Shown here piece by piece: positions 9,012-19,358 of a stretch of DNA of 64,000 nt (its first letter is position 1; each line of letters starts with the position of its first letter). The notes beneath the pieces are model-generated. The model ran no database searches, was not told the DNA's origin, and saw only the letters and a list, made by a program, of their open reading frames with translations. The translations under genes were made by a program, and so were the position numbers. Source of the DNA: Phlebopus portentosus (lineage: Eukaryota; Basidiomycota; Agaricomycetes; Boletales; Boletinellaceae); contig JAYXKI010000014.1 in the NCBI GenBank assembly GCA_037892935.1, positions 434,001 to 498,000 on the forward strand, in the 5' to 3' direction.

Positions 9012-11351
9012 ATGTTCACTTCCGAAGAAATCGTCGCGCTCTTGGGACCCATCAACTCCGATGACGACTGGAAGGCAGCGGTCGCGAAATTCGAGGCAGA
9101 CGTCGCCTTGGCCAGGTCGGCAATGGATGAACTAGACCATGGCGTCACGACGGTAATTCTGCCGGATAAGACAAAACCGGTCGAATGGATCGCGCCTACA
9201 GGTTCGATGACGGTTCGGTGGTTGACGAATCCGGTGATGGAATCTTTGATGGATGGGTGGAAGGCAACCACGGTGCGTAAACCGCGCACTCTAATCAAGA
9301 ATTTTTGTTAACGAAATTCGACAGGCACGGAAGGAAGCGTTGGAGCAAGTCCGTCCCAAAGGAACGAAAGAAGTCTGGTCGGAGACGGCGTACTCCAACT
9401 ACTGCGACACGGACGCTCTCCTACGGACGCTGTACTACGATCGACGGGAATTTTACGCCAGGATGGAGACCAAACGACGAGCTTTCTTCCGCAGACGCAG
9501 GGTTCCATTCCATCCTGCCTCGTTCGATTCGATTCGTGGGTTCTTCTTGGGCGAATCGTTCCCTCCAATGTTCCCGAAACCGCGCCCTGACATCGAAAAG
9601 GCTCTCGAGAACGTGAGAATGGAGAGCTCCAAGTTCCAACAAACGGCGAGGTTCACCGGCAACACGGACTACACGCGAGACGAAGCTGTCCGGAGTCACG
9701 TAGGTACTTCTTCTTGTCTATCATCTCCATCTAATCCTTCCTACAGCAAGCGTTCGAATATTGGGAGGATATCGAGCAACGACACCTTCGTGCAGGGCAC
9801 ATCCTTCGCATCGACAGGGTGAAATTGAGAACGGTCCGGCTCCTCTGGGAATACTACGGCTATTCCATTCTTCGTCGTCGGCTCTATCAACTCGTCCGTG
9901 CTCAGGAATCCGAAACGCAACAACAACAACAGCAACAACAACGATCCCAACAAGTGCTGTCTGAACCTTTCTCTCAGCCGCAACAGCAACAACAGCAACA
10001 ACCACTGCTGCCTGAACCTTTCTCTCAGCCGCAACAGCAACAACAGCAACAACCACTGCTGCCTGAACCATTTCCTCCGCAACAACAACAACAGCAGCAA
10101 CATCAAATGCTGCCTCAGGACGTCGATAGTCCAATGGAGGTTGATTTCGCTCCTCTTCAGGTCGAAACTGGCGAAACGATCGAGGACGGAGAAGTCGCGG
10201 AACCGGTCGAAACGCTCGAAACCGGAGCGGAACGTTTGGAAGGGGCAAGCCGTTCTACACCCTTAACCTCACTCGAACCCACAATGCTCGAGATTGAGCT
10301 TCGCGAGAGTGAAAGACGTGAAGAAGAGGAACGCGCTGCTCAACGCGCCGAAATCTCCCGGATGGCTGCCGAAATCGAGGCCAACATGCGACGACGACTG
10401 GATGCAGGGACTCGCCGCGTTCGTGGTGTTCGGCAAGTGGTGGACTCGGACGAGGAGACTCCTGCGATTCAGGAAAGTCCTGAGAGTCCTCCTCCTGGTC
10501 ATCGGGGAGAAGACTCCGTTATCATGAGTCCAGGCGACGGCGGAATGGATATCGGTGATGTGGGAATGGAGGCGAATGAGCCGTTTGAGGCGGACGCAAG
10601 CCTTGAAGAGATTCAGGCTCTCAATACCGCGAGCAACAACAACAGCAACAACAACAACAACAATAGCGGTACTGCTGCTGTTCCGCGCGAAACTGTCGAA
10701 ACGCAAGCGAGACGCGTTTCTCCGGCACGACGAGCGTCTTCTCAACCTGAGGCTGGTCCTTCTAGGATTCCAGCTAATGGTGGTGGTTCTGGAGGTGACG
10801 ACAACGATAATGACGACAACGACGACGACGACGACGATGGTGACGAACGATTGGGCGATGGGCGCGTTCGTCATCGGGTTCCGTGCGACCAGTGCCAGAA
10901 GCGTGGCCGTGATTGCGTGGGTCTTCCGCAGAGGACCTGCGCTCCGTGCTTGAAGCAGGCGAAGGGCTGTAGTCTAGCCACGAAGGGCAGGGCTGTAGCC
11001 GCAAAGCGTAAGGCAGCTCGGGAGGCGCGCGATCGGGAAGCAAAACGCCGGAAAGTCACAGCTCTGGCGGCCAGATCGGTGGGTGGTCGCGTCGAGCATG
11101 AAGCTCTGCAGCGGGAGGTTGGGGAATCCGAGCTGCAGTTCGTGCTGGCGCGGATGGATCACCGGGACAAGGTCCTGTCCCGGATGCTGAACGAATTCAG
11201 CATCCTTGTAGCGCAGGCGCACGCGGATCGTCGTCTGCTGCTCGAGTTGGCTGGGGTGAAGACGGGGGAAGGTGAAGACGAGGAAGAGGAAGATAGAGGG
11301 GAAGTGGAGAGGGTTCGTCAGTCGAAGGGGAAAGGTAGGGCTCGGGAATAG
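9012..11351 (+). CDS. Antisense accessory gene of element B: Gln-rich protein with Zn2Cys6-type motif, 746 aa
   Basis: Predicted exons are 9012-9272, 9325-9699 and 9747-11351, all phase 0, with 52- and 47-bp GT-AG introns. The N-terminal part (about 230 residues) is an acidic and aromatic globular region I do not recognise. Polyglutamine follows, including two copies of a P-F-S-Q-P plus poly-Q unit, then acidic coiled stretches, Asn and Asp runs, and a cysteine cluster at 10883-10970 with spacing C-x2-C-x6-C-x7-C-x2-C-x6-C. This spacing fits the fungal Zn2Cys6 binuclear cluster. A basic K/R-rich segment and a helical acidic C-terminus complete it. The architecture resembles a DNA-binding regulator. 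It is antisense to gag-pol and convergent with pol (445 bp between stops). D has the same gene, broken. Function is inference. Confidence 0.75.
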
Positions 11352-11795
11352 AGTATAATCGTCGTGTATGCTCTATGTCCTGGTTGGACTTTTGTAAAAT
11401 AGAAAAAGAAAAGGACAAAAGAAAAAGAAAAATAACTTGTACTGTACATAGTTGTTTTTATAGTTAATTTATACGATTTTGTTTCGGTTTTTGTGAATTT
11501 TCGTGTGATCGAGCGAGACTGAGTGATGACTAGAAGAATAGATCAAAGAATTCAAGGAATAGGATGAAAGGAAACTGATACGAAGTGGATTGAGGCGTTT
11601 CGCCGTCGTTCCGCTGTTTTGAACGGCGAAACCGTGCGGAACTGCGTATTAAGTAAAAGTACACGCGTTAGATCCTATAGTGGATCACGCTAGCAGAGAC
11701 GAAACTATAGAAGGAGAATTGGAAGATTAGAATTGATCAGAGGAGAGAGAGAATCAGAATTAAGTAAGGAGCATATATGAAGGGAAATGAATGAT
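11352..11795. other. Convergent intergenic spacer of element B
   Basis: This lies between the stop of the antisense gene (11351) and the pol stop (11796). It is A-rich near 11395-11480, with purine runs and AT-rich words consistent with polyadenylation regions for both strands. No ORF of note. The equivalent spacer in D is 41916-42361. Confidence 0.6.
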
Positions 11796-14700
11796 TTAAT
11801 CGGAATTTTGGGACTCATCGTCAGGGAATTTCTCTGGCAAATCTTCTATTTCGGGTATGTCATCATCTTCGTCCGATCCAATGAGCTTGGTCACCGGAAC
11901 AGTCAAATGCGAACGCGGGAAGTACGGAACCAGGCGAAACGCTGCTATTCGGAGTTTCGAAACCGCTCCATCGAGTTCGGCGACGATATACGAACCGCCT
12001 TGAGTGCGTCGAACTACCACGTAGGGGCCTAAATAGCGGGGTTTCGTTTTACGATTGAGTTCCATCTTGATACGCGTGTTTCGCAAGAGTACGAGGCTTC
12101 CTGGCTGAAAGTCGTAGTCCTTGATTCTATGCTTCTCCACCTCGGCGAACTGCTTCGCGTATGCATGCCTTGCATTCATGACGAGTTTCGCAACGCGATC
12201 CAACTCTTCTGGACGTTTCTGGAGTTGTTTCGCACGTATTACGATGAGTTCCGACGTCGTAACTGGCGAATCGAGCGGTGGTGCCAGGTATGTTGCTTCT
12301 GCGAGGTCGAAAGGCAAAACTGCTTCGACTCCATGGGCCATGTAATACGGGGACATTCCTGTTGCTCTGTTGATCGTGATTCTTTCTGCCCAAAATACCG
12401 AGTCAGCGTGATCACTCCAACGCTTGTCATTACCGTCTGCAGCTTTAATCAAGGCTTCCTGTACGTCGAAATGTCTGCGTTCGACTAATCCATTTGCGCG
12501 TGAGTTGTATGACGAAATCCGAATGTGGTTGATGTGATACCGCGTCTTCAAGTAATCTAGCGCGGCGACGAATGGTGTTCCGTTATCTGTAACGATTTCG
12601 GGGCATGCTCCATATCGACACAAAAGGTTCTGAAAGATAAACTGGCCTACGGTCTTACCAGTTTCTTCTCGAAGAAGTCTAAATTCGGGATACGCGGTTA
12701 ACGAACAACGCGCATGCACGATATACCGGAATCCACTCGATTTCAGCATAACCTTCGAGTCAATATGGATGCGTTGAAAAAGAGGGGCTACCTCCGGTAC
12801 GTTTGGCGGGATAAGAATATTCTTCGTCTGGCGTATCTGGCACTCATGACAGGTGCGCACGAAATACTTTACGTCCTGTCCTAATGACGGCCACCAAAAT
12901 CTCTCCAGCAGTCGCATTCGAGTGCAGAAAATTCCTTTGTGTCCTAGATCGTCGTGAGCTTGCTTGACTAGGTCCCACCTGCGTTTTGCTTCTATTACGA
13001 CTTGGTGCCGGCCGTTTTGCGCCTTTCTCCACAGACGGCCTCCCTTCACGAAGAAGTCAGCTGCGTACCTGATTAGCTTCGCATAGCCACTATCGCTAAG
13101 ATTGTCTGGGCGTGTGAGATGCGTGATTAGCTTCGTGACGTCATCTAAGCGGCTATCCTTCCTTCTCGCGGATTCCGTAGAAGGAAATAGGTTCTCTGTC
13201 GCTGTTTCGCTAGGTGTTCCGCCCTGTTGCGCTACTTGGTATGTCGAAACCGGCTCTTCTATCGCAAAACCGTACGTTTCGTCTACCCAGTCTTCGTACG
13301 TTTCATCCGGAGGGGGGTCTTCTTCAGCTGCTCTTCGTCTGGATAATCCATCGGTACATCGGAAATCGGCTGCTGGGATGTGTCTGAGCTTGAAACTGAA
13401 GAGAAGGATACCTGCGATCCATCTGTTAATGGTCGCATTGGGCTGCAGGTCGGGATTGTTGATCATCCCCTTGATGTATGCTGCGTCCATTTCGACTACT
13501 AGATTCTGGACTCCGATGAGATACAGTCGCATCGCGTGCAATGCTCGAAATAAGCCGTATAACTCGATTTTCGGCTGTGAATACGATGCCTGGGTCTGAT
13601 TCCAGTTAATAGAGCCGAAACGATTGATCCTTCGCCTTCCATCCGAGTGCTCTTGTCCTAAATACCAACCAACTCCAATAATAGACGAGTCTACCGCCAA
13701 TATTACTTCGTTGTCTGACGCGTAGTCGATTGCGCACAGCGCCGGGCAAATAATAACGGCTTGCTTTAGTTCGTCCATTGCGTTCTGTTCTTCGTCTGTC
13801 CACGCGAAAATCTGGTTCTTCCTTGTCATGCGGTACAACGGGCGAGCGAGTTTCGAATAATCCTTGACGAAAATCCGAAGGACTCCTACCATTCCCAGAA
13901 ATCCTCGGACTTCCGTCAGCGTTCTACATGGCGGCCAATCTCGTATCTTCTGTACTTTCGAATCGTCTGGCTCGCGTCCTTGGTACGTCAACTTGTGTCC
14001 AACGAATACGGCTGACTCCACACACGGAACCAACTTCTTTCCTGAAAACGTTCCTCCTACGGCCTTCATTCGCTGCAAAATTCTGTTCACATCGCATATA
14101 TGCTCATACACGAAACGACGAATCTCGGAGTTTCCCGGTATGGTCTTGTACGAACCGTCTGGTAACTCGTATCGCGATTTCGGACCTAAACCGGGCGCAT
14201 CGTCTGCGAAAGGGTTCGTAACGTGCGGAATCTCGTCCTGAAGGATAAAGGCCACGTCGTTATGCATAATCTGCAATGAATTGGTGTATCCCATTGGTAG
14301 AACCGTCATTCGAAATGTTCCCAAGGGTGTCTGGAACGTAGTAAGATCTCGAGATTGTTTGTCCAGCTTTCTTTGGTCGAATGCCACGAATAAATCCAAC
14401 TCCGTGTAACAAGCTCGTCCACCACTGCTCTCCGCGATCGTTTCGACGTTCGGTGGTACTGCTGAGTCCTTGACCGTAACCGCATTAAGATCCTGCAAGT
14501 CGATAATGGATCGTAACGTTTCCTTGTCTTTCTTTACCAAGCAAAACCATCTAGATCGATACGACGAATTCGATGGTTCAATAACCCCGTTGCGAATCTT
14601 CTCTCGAATAAGTTCGAGGGCCTTGTCATGAATTCCCGGGGGAATCGGAATGCTCTTGTGCTGCCACGGTATATGCGGTATCGTGGGAATGCGTATCGGG

Positions 14701-15179
14701 TCGAAATACGTCGGATCGAGAGTTCCGCGTTCGGATTCGGTCCATGCTAACGCTTCTCCCTGCAACATAATCAGATTCTTCACTAATAACCTCTCCGCCG
14801 GCCACAGAAAGGTATTCTCGTCGATCTTCAGTGCTTCCATCCTTTCGGCGGTTACACGACCCGTGGGTTCGAACGGCTTCGGTACAACTGGCATCTCGGG
14901 CATCCCTCTCAACGGATCCGGATGCTGCCTTCGTACGATCCTGTATTCTTCTGGAAGGACTCCCGGGATCGGCCTGACTTTCTGTGCTACTCGTTTGTAA
15001 GCCATTACCGCCGCGTCTTCTTCTTCTGGGGTTTCTAAAACACATGAACGATAAGACCGTTCTTCTTTGTCAGTAGTATAGCAATTTTTGTTTAATAAAT
15101 AAGGCAATCGTTGGTTGAAAAGAGATGGGATCATGTGTGAAATAAATTCGAAATCATAAGAAAATACCTGAACCGGCAA
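11796..15179 (-). CDS. Element B pol: reverse transcriptase, RNase H, integrase (1127-codon ORF)
   Basis: In order: an RT with L-R-S-I-I-D-L-Q-D-L-N and catalytic F-A-D-D near residue 323 (14199-14210), then G-G-T-F-S-G-K-K. The RNase H begins I-L-A-V-D-S-S. The integrase has a zinc-binding H...C-x2-C (C-H-E-C), the DDE core with H-I-D-S, V-T-D-N-G-T and G-L-V-E-R-R, and a GPY module (Y-L-G-P-Y-V-V-V). There is no chromodomain. The frame is open throughout. The true 5' end is unclear: the first 45 codons look intronic, because a donor at 15167 and an acceptor at 15035 would define a 133-bp intron. The region between RT and RNase H resembles a common Agaricomycete gypsy family. Confidence 0.88.
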   Translation of the reverse strand: MPVQVFSYDFEFISHMIPSLFNQRLPYLLNKNCYTTDKEERSYRSCVLETPEEEDAAVMAYKRVAQKVRPIPGVLPEEYRIVRRQHPDPLRGMPEMPVVPKPFEPTGRVTAERMEALKIDENTFLWPAERLLVKNLIMLQGEALAWTESERGTLDPTYFDPIRIPTIPHIPWQHKSIPIPPGIHDKALELIREKIRNGVIEPSNSSYRSRWFCLVKKDKETLRSIIDLQDLNAVTVKDSAVPPNVETIAESSGGRACYTELDLFVAFDQRKLDKQSRDLTTFQTPLGTFRMTVLPMGYTNSLQIMHNDVAFILQDEIPHVTNPFADDAPGLGPKSRYELPDGSYKTIPGNSEIRRFVYEHICDVNRILQRMKAVGGTFSGKKLVPCVESAVFVGHKLTYQGREPDDSKVQKIRDWPPCRTLTEVRGFLGMVGVLRIFVKDYSKLARPLYRMTRKNQIFAWTDEEQNAMDELKQAVIICPALCAIDYASDNEVILAVDSSIIGVGWYLGQEHSDGRRRINRFGSINWNQTQASYSQPKIELYGLFRALHAMRLYLIGVQNLVVEMDAAYIKGMINNPDLQPNATINRWIAGILLFSFKLRHIPAADFRCTDGLSRRRAAEEDPPPDETYEDWVDETYGFAIEEPVSTYQVAQQGGTPSETATENLFPSTESARRKDSRLDDVTKLITHLTRPDNLSDSGYAKLIRYAADFFVKGGRLWRKAQNGRHQVVIEAKRRWDLVKQAHDDLGHKGIFCTRMRLLERFWWPSLGQDVKYFVRTCHECQIRQTKNILIPPNVPEVAPLFQRIHIDSKVMLKSSGFRYIVHARCSLTAYPEFRLLREETGKTVGQFIFQNLLCRYGACPEIVTDNGTPFVAALDYLKTRYHINHIRISSYNSRANGLVERRHFDVQEALIKAADGNDKRWSDHADSVFWAERITINRATGMSPYYMAHGVEAVLPFDLAEATYLAPPLDSPVTTSELIVIRAKQLQKRPEELDRVAKLVMNARHAYAKQFAEVEKHRIKDYDFQPGSLVLLRNTRIKMELNRKTKPRYLGPYVVVRRTQGGSYIVAELDGAVSKLRIAAFRLVPYFPRSHLTVPVTKLIGSDEDDDIPEIEDLPEKFPDDESQNSD

Positions 15180-15217
15180 TTGGTTACTACCATTCTCGTC
15201 TCGCTGATTTCTCTCAA

Positions 15218-16459
15218 TCAGTTCCTCGACGCTTGCGGAAAACCCTTTGGAAGTGGTCCTCGCGCGATCGTTCGAATTCCGGTGGCCACTTTGCTTTGCT
15301 TTCTGCGATCGTTCGGGTCCGTTAAGGTGATATGTTGGTCACCTGACGTGTAATCCTTCGTTTCGCACTCCGTAATAGCGAAAAACGGTCTCCCCAACAA
15401 AGCCTGGAAGGGAGCGTTCGGAACCACTTGTACTTGGAGCGAAACGTCAATCCCGGCTATCGTGAACTTCGCATTAGAGATCATGCCAATGGTAGATGAC
15501 CTAGCCGCGTCTGCTGTCTCGAGGATCATTCCTTTGTCAGGGGATAGGGGTATCTGAAGCTTCTCCCACACGTCTTCGCGGAGCAGACACACTACGGCTC
15601 CCTGGTCAAGCACGCATTCGACTTCGAGGGTGTCTTCAATCAACGCGCTAACGGTCCTGAGGGGCATGGATGCCTCTGCGGCAACGCCTTGTCCACTGAG
15701 CGCCAGTATTTCATCCGTCAAAAGCGTTTCGCCTGTTTCGACTTGTTCCGACGCGAAACGCCCCACTTGTAACGTAAGTGAATCATCCACGACCTCACCA
15801 TATTTGACTTCAGCCGCGTTGTATCTCTTCGCCGTCGTCAACTCCTTCATCTGTTTCCTAACGTCCGGGGCGATTGAGAGGAGTTCACGTTGGCTGATGG
15901 TGATAGGGGTATCGAGGGTACGAGTCAGAACGTTGGAGACTGCGCTCGAGTCTTCTATTGGTACGACGTATTTATACTGGGGTTGTGATTTCCTGGTAAT
16001 GTCGTCCTGCTGCGGTGACTGGAGTGACCTTGTCGAGGGCCGCGCGCCACTCGGTGGCGCGGGCTGCGGTTTCGCCTGCGCCTTCTTATGAGGCTGAACT
16101 CTAGGGATCTCTACGCCATCGGGCTTTGTTCTTCGTCCACCAGCTGCCTTCTTCTTCGCCTCGTTAATCAAAATCTCCAAACGTTCGATGTCGTAGTTTT
16201 CCTGCTCGTCCTGATCTTCTTCGTCGTGACTATATGCGTACGCTGGACCAGCTTGATAGCTATATGCGGGCGTGACCGACTCGACCATCCCTACTGTGTG
16301 TGTCGCCGGGGCTTTAGCATGAAAGCTATCGATTCGTTCTTTGAGATTGTTCCCCGGTAGCGACCTCGTAATGAGACCGCCGTTCGGCAACACAATCCTT
16401 CCATCCTGGCTCCTAACGCACTTTCCGGCTTGGATGTACTCGAGAACCTTCGTACACGA
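15218..16459 (-). CDS. Element B gag C-terminus and aspartic protease
   Basis: This is the part of the gag-protease frame downstream of a nonsense codon at 16460-16462. The protease-like fold has C-V-L-D-Q-G-A where D-S/T-G is normal, and a downstream A-L-L-G-R-P-F-F flap/helix block typical of retropepsins. The linker is rich in K, P and Q. D shows the same frame without interruption (797 aa), so B lost it by a single CGA to TGA change. Confidence 0.8.
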   Translation of the reverse strand, partial: SCTKVLEYIQAGKCVRSQDGRIVLPNGGLITRSLPGNNLKERIDSFHAKAPATHTVGMVESVTPAYSYQAGPAYAYSHDEEDQDEQENYDIERLEILINEAKKKAAGGRRTKPDGVEIPRVQPHKKAQAKPQPAPPSGARPSTRSLQSPQQDDITRKSQPQYKYVVPIEDSSAVSNVLTRTLDTPITISQRELLSIAPDVRKQMKELTTAKRYNAAEVKYGEVVDDSLTLQVGRFASEQVETGETLLTDEILALSGQGVAAEASMPLRTVSALIEDTLEVECVLDQGAVVCLLREDVWEKLQIPLSPDKGMILETADAARSSTIGMISNAKFTIAGIDVSLQVQVVPNAPFQALLGRPFFAITECETKDYTSGDQHITLTDPNDRRKQSKVATGIRTIARGPLPKGFPQASRN

Positions 16460-17611
16460 TCAAATATAGTGTCCTGCTTCGCCGCAGAAGTTGCAAACTG
16501 GGTTTCGCGGAGTTTCGCTGCGTTCCGCCCCTGATCGATGCGGAACGTTCCCCTTGCTCAGGGCGTCGAGCGTAACCTGAAAACTCTTCAACGTATCCAT
16601 TACCTTGGCCAAATCCACTTCTTCCTTCTTTACGATACTTGTCGAAGCTTCTCCGGTAGCTGGGGGTGGAAAGTTACTGCTGAAACTGCCCACAATCTTT
16701 CCTCCCAGCACGAAATTCGAATGTTCGAGAACGTCTTTAATCTTGTAAGGCGTAGATGAGTCGTGGTCTGGCAGCTTAATCTCGATACGACGAATGAGCG
16801 CCTCTCTAAGGTCTCCTGTAATTCCCATCAGGAACATCTCGTCAGCTTGGGACTCTAAGATCTTTCCGTTCGTTATAAGATACTTAGAGCGCCTGACGAA
16901 TTCTCGATGATATTCGCCTAGGTCTTCTCGGTTCTTGATCCCTTTCTTCACCCGTTCTACGACCAAATGCTCCAGTTCTCCCTTGGAGTAGCGTTTCCCT
17001 GCTGTGAGACTTGGGTATAGAGCTATAATCTCTCTCTTCACCGTCTCCACATCAGGGTTCGGGTCGTTAATTTCGTTGGTAGTCTCCCAAAGTTCTGCGA
17101 CGTCGGTCTTTGCATAGTACAAGAACTTCCGGACGTGATCTCTATCGTTCCACGCGGCCTGTCTTGCGATCTCTGCAACGTCTTCGAAGAACCTAGGGAG
17201 TTCCTTTGGTTCTGAGCCGTCAAACGTTGGGGCACGTTTGTCCCCACGCGAGGGCGGTTGGTACGCCATTGCGGTTTGTCGATTTGTAAGTTGTTGTAAT
17301 ACGTTAGCGTTAGCAGACAGACGAGCTATTATCGCTGCGTTGCTGGCTAAGATCTGTTGAGTTCCGGTAGGTAGTTGGTAATTGGTAGGCGGGCTAGCTG
17401 GTCTGTTCGGTGAGCCTGGGGTGGAAGCTGGCACGGATGAGAGGTTGGGGAGTTCTGAATCGGCGATGGTAGATGGGGAATGATCTAGGGAATCGGTGTT
17501 GGAAGGAATGGCGCTAACGGATTGTCGCAAGGGTGTTTCGCTGTGTTCCGCGTTTTCCGCAGCGGAACGTAAGTTGCGATTGACAATCCTCGGCCTTCGA
17601 GTCGGCGGCAA
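16460..17611 (-). pseudogene. Element B gag, ended early by TGA
   Basis: Gag-like, 383 codons. The N-terminus is proline- and serine-rich, followed by a helical retrotransposon-gag region (R-K-F-L-Y-Y-A-K and following) and the start of a zinc knuckle (C-N-F-C-G-E-A-G-H-Y). The TGA at 16460-16462 falls inside the knuckle, where D has CGA, removing its last Cys. The frame starts with TTG as listed and is open further upstream, so the true start is uncertain. Confidence 0.82.
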
Positions 17612-17710
17612 AACCTGATGTTCTACAGGGACTCGAGCGGATTGGCTACGTGTAACTCGTCTGCTAGACGAATTTGGCGGGGTATTCGTAATGGTTGGAC
17701 AGTGAAATCC

Positions 17711-17728
17711 CCCTCGCCGTGGGCTCCA
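17711..17728 (-). other. Candidate primer-binding site of element B
   Basis: Read on the minus strand it starts TGGAGCCCACGG, two bases after the 5' LTR end. It is identical in D (35982-35999). Position and TGG start fit a tRNA 3'-end complement. I could not name the tRNA. Confidence 0.55.
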
Positions 17729-17730
17729 CT

Positions 17731-19358
17731 TGAAACTCCTGTGGACGTTCTGATGCCGGACAGGGAGTGTATAGTTCGAGGGGCTGCCCTAGAATACCTT
17801 CAAACGGTCAGCAGAGAATTTCACCCGAGCTAAGGGCACGAAGGAGTAGAGGGAAATAGGGATAGACAATGGAAGGGCTTGGTGAGAACCGGGGATGTGA
17901 GGGAAGCGCTCGAGGAGGAATTCCGAGGGTAGGCTTCTCCCGAGATCGACGGTGGCGGTGCAAAGGCTAAATCGACTCTCCGGCTCAACTGCGAGCTCTG
18001 GACTAAAGCCGACTAACCCAAGGCACAAGAACTAAACTAACTAAGCTACGCTAGTCGAACCACCAACCCGAACGTGACTAATCAACTGTGCTAACACACT
18101 GGTAAGCGACTGCAGTCGATCTCACTCGTAGTCTTAAGTGTCGGAACGCGGCGTAACGGATCGAAACGCGATACGATGGACGAAGGACAATAGCTGAGTG
18201 TGTCGTAATGTGATGCGAAGGATGGAGGTGCACAACGATGACAGAAGGGGACTGAGAGAATCGAAGGATATGTGTGGGACGATGAAACCGACCGTTTCCG
18301 ATCGAAACGATGCGGAATAGCACCGGGCTGGTCTTGAGGAAGCGGAGAGTGGAAAGTCAAGAGGAAAGGGATGATATGGTGTCCTTTCCCGACGACAATG
18401 GAGAGGGGAAGGTGTTGCGAGACCAATTGCGAGTGGCACGCAGAGTAACTGGGTTACGAGCGAAACCGGGCGAAATGGGTCGAAACACGTGAGGGGGTCT
18501 TGTTTCGGGTGAGAGAAGATAGAGAAGCCTTTATACGATGACGGCGAACTATACGAACGCGCGAACGGCTCTACTGCGAAGAGAGATCACCGATCAACTG
18601 TACAGAACACGAAATGTCGTATATTAGACTATAGAGACGAGAGAGTCCACTACGAACAAGTAGACTAGAGGTCGAGAGGCTTTGAGACGATGTGAGAACT
18701 GCAAGCTAAGCTCCCACTCAGCTCCGACTAAGCTGTCCCTCTACTACGAGAGTCGTGCTATATTTATACTAAACGTCCAAGACTGAGCCTCCCAGCGGTC
18801 AGAGAACCTACGTCATAAGGAAAAGGGAACGCATATCGCTATCTACAAAGGAGAGGAGCGCATAGGAATGGTTTAAGGGACACATAGGTCAAAAGAAACA
18901 ATACTAAGCATGTCTGGAACGAGAGCATAATGGATTAAAGGGGACGCATATAGAAAGGTCAGAAAATGTGCGGAACCTTCGGAACCGGGTCTCTTTGAGC
19001 GGAACGAAGCGGAACTCGGGGAAACGACTCGGAAGGGCTCTGGCTAGCCTGACAAAGTAAGTCTGCGATGTTTAACAAAGGAGAGGGACTGAGGACGAGG
19101 TTGCAGGGTCAAATCTCTTTGTCTGGAATGCGGATCCGAGGTCCGGAGACTTGTGATCGACGCGTGCAAACTCGATGCCGTGATTCTCCCGTCTTGATGG
19201 CCGATCAAAGAACGGTGCACGTGCCATCTGGACTATGGCGTTCTTGCTAAGTTCACTCGTTCGAGCGAAACCAGTCGAAACCGAGCGAAACCAGTCGGAA
19301 CACCACGGAACTGGTCGTAACGACTCCGTACGTTCCCAAGCTTCAGACTTACTCTTCA
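17731..19358 (-). repeat. Element B 5' LTR (1628 bp)
   Basis: Nearly identical to 7256-8883. It carries the TATA box at 18761-18768 (minus strand) expected to drive gag-pol. Confidence 0.92.
18761..18768 (-). promoter_or_regulatory. TATA box in element B 5' LTR
   Basis: TATAAATA on the minus strand, conserved at 34942-34949 in D and in the other B/D-family LTRs. Confidence 0.55.

Larger units (their letters stand above)
7256..19358 (-). mobile_element. Element B: Ty3/gypsy element with an antisense accessory gene, nested in A
   Basis: The LTRs at 7256-8883 and 17731-19358 are both 1628 bp, with TGAA/TTCA ends. A 4-bp duplication CCGG flanks it (7252-7255 and 19359-19362). Gag-protease-pol are on the minus strand. 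A spliced gene on the plus strand lies between the pol end and the 3' LTR. The LTRs differ at about ten positions by eye, so the insertion is recent and later than that of A. Pol and the antisense gene are open; gag has one TGA. Element D (34352-46361) is a sister copy in the opposite orientation. Confidence 0.93.

Noticed and set aside
9721..10874. Minus-strand valine-, leucine- and arginine-rich ORFs over the antisense gene of B (and matching plus-strand ones in D)
   Set aside because: They are the reverse complements of polyglutamine, polyasparagine and polyaspartate codon runs and have no independent signal.
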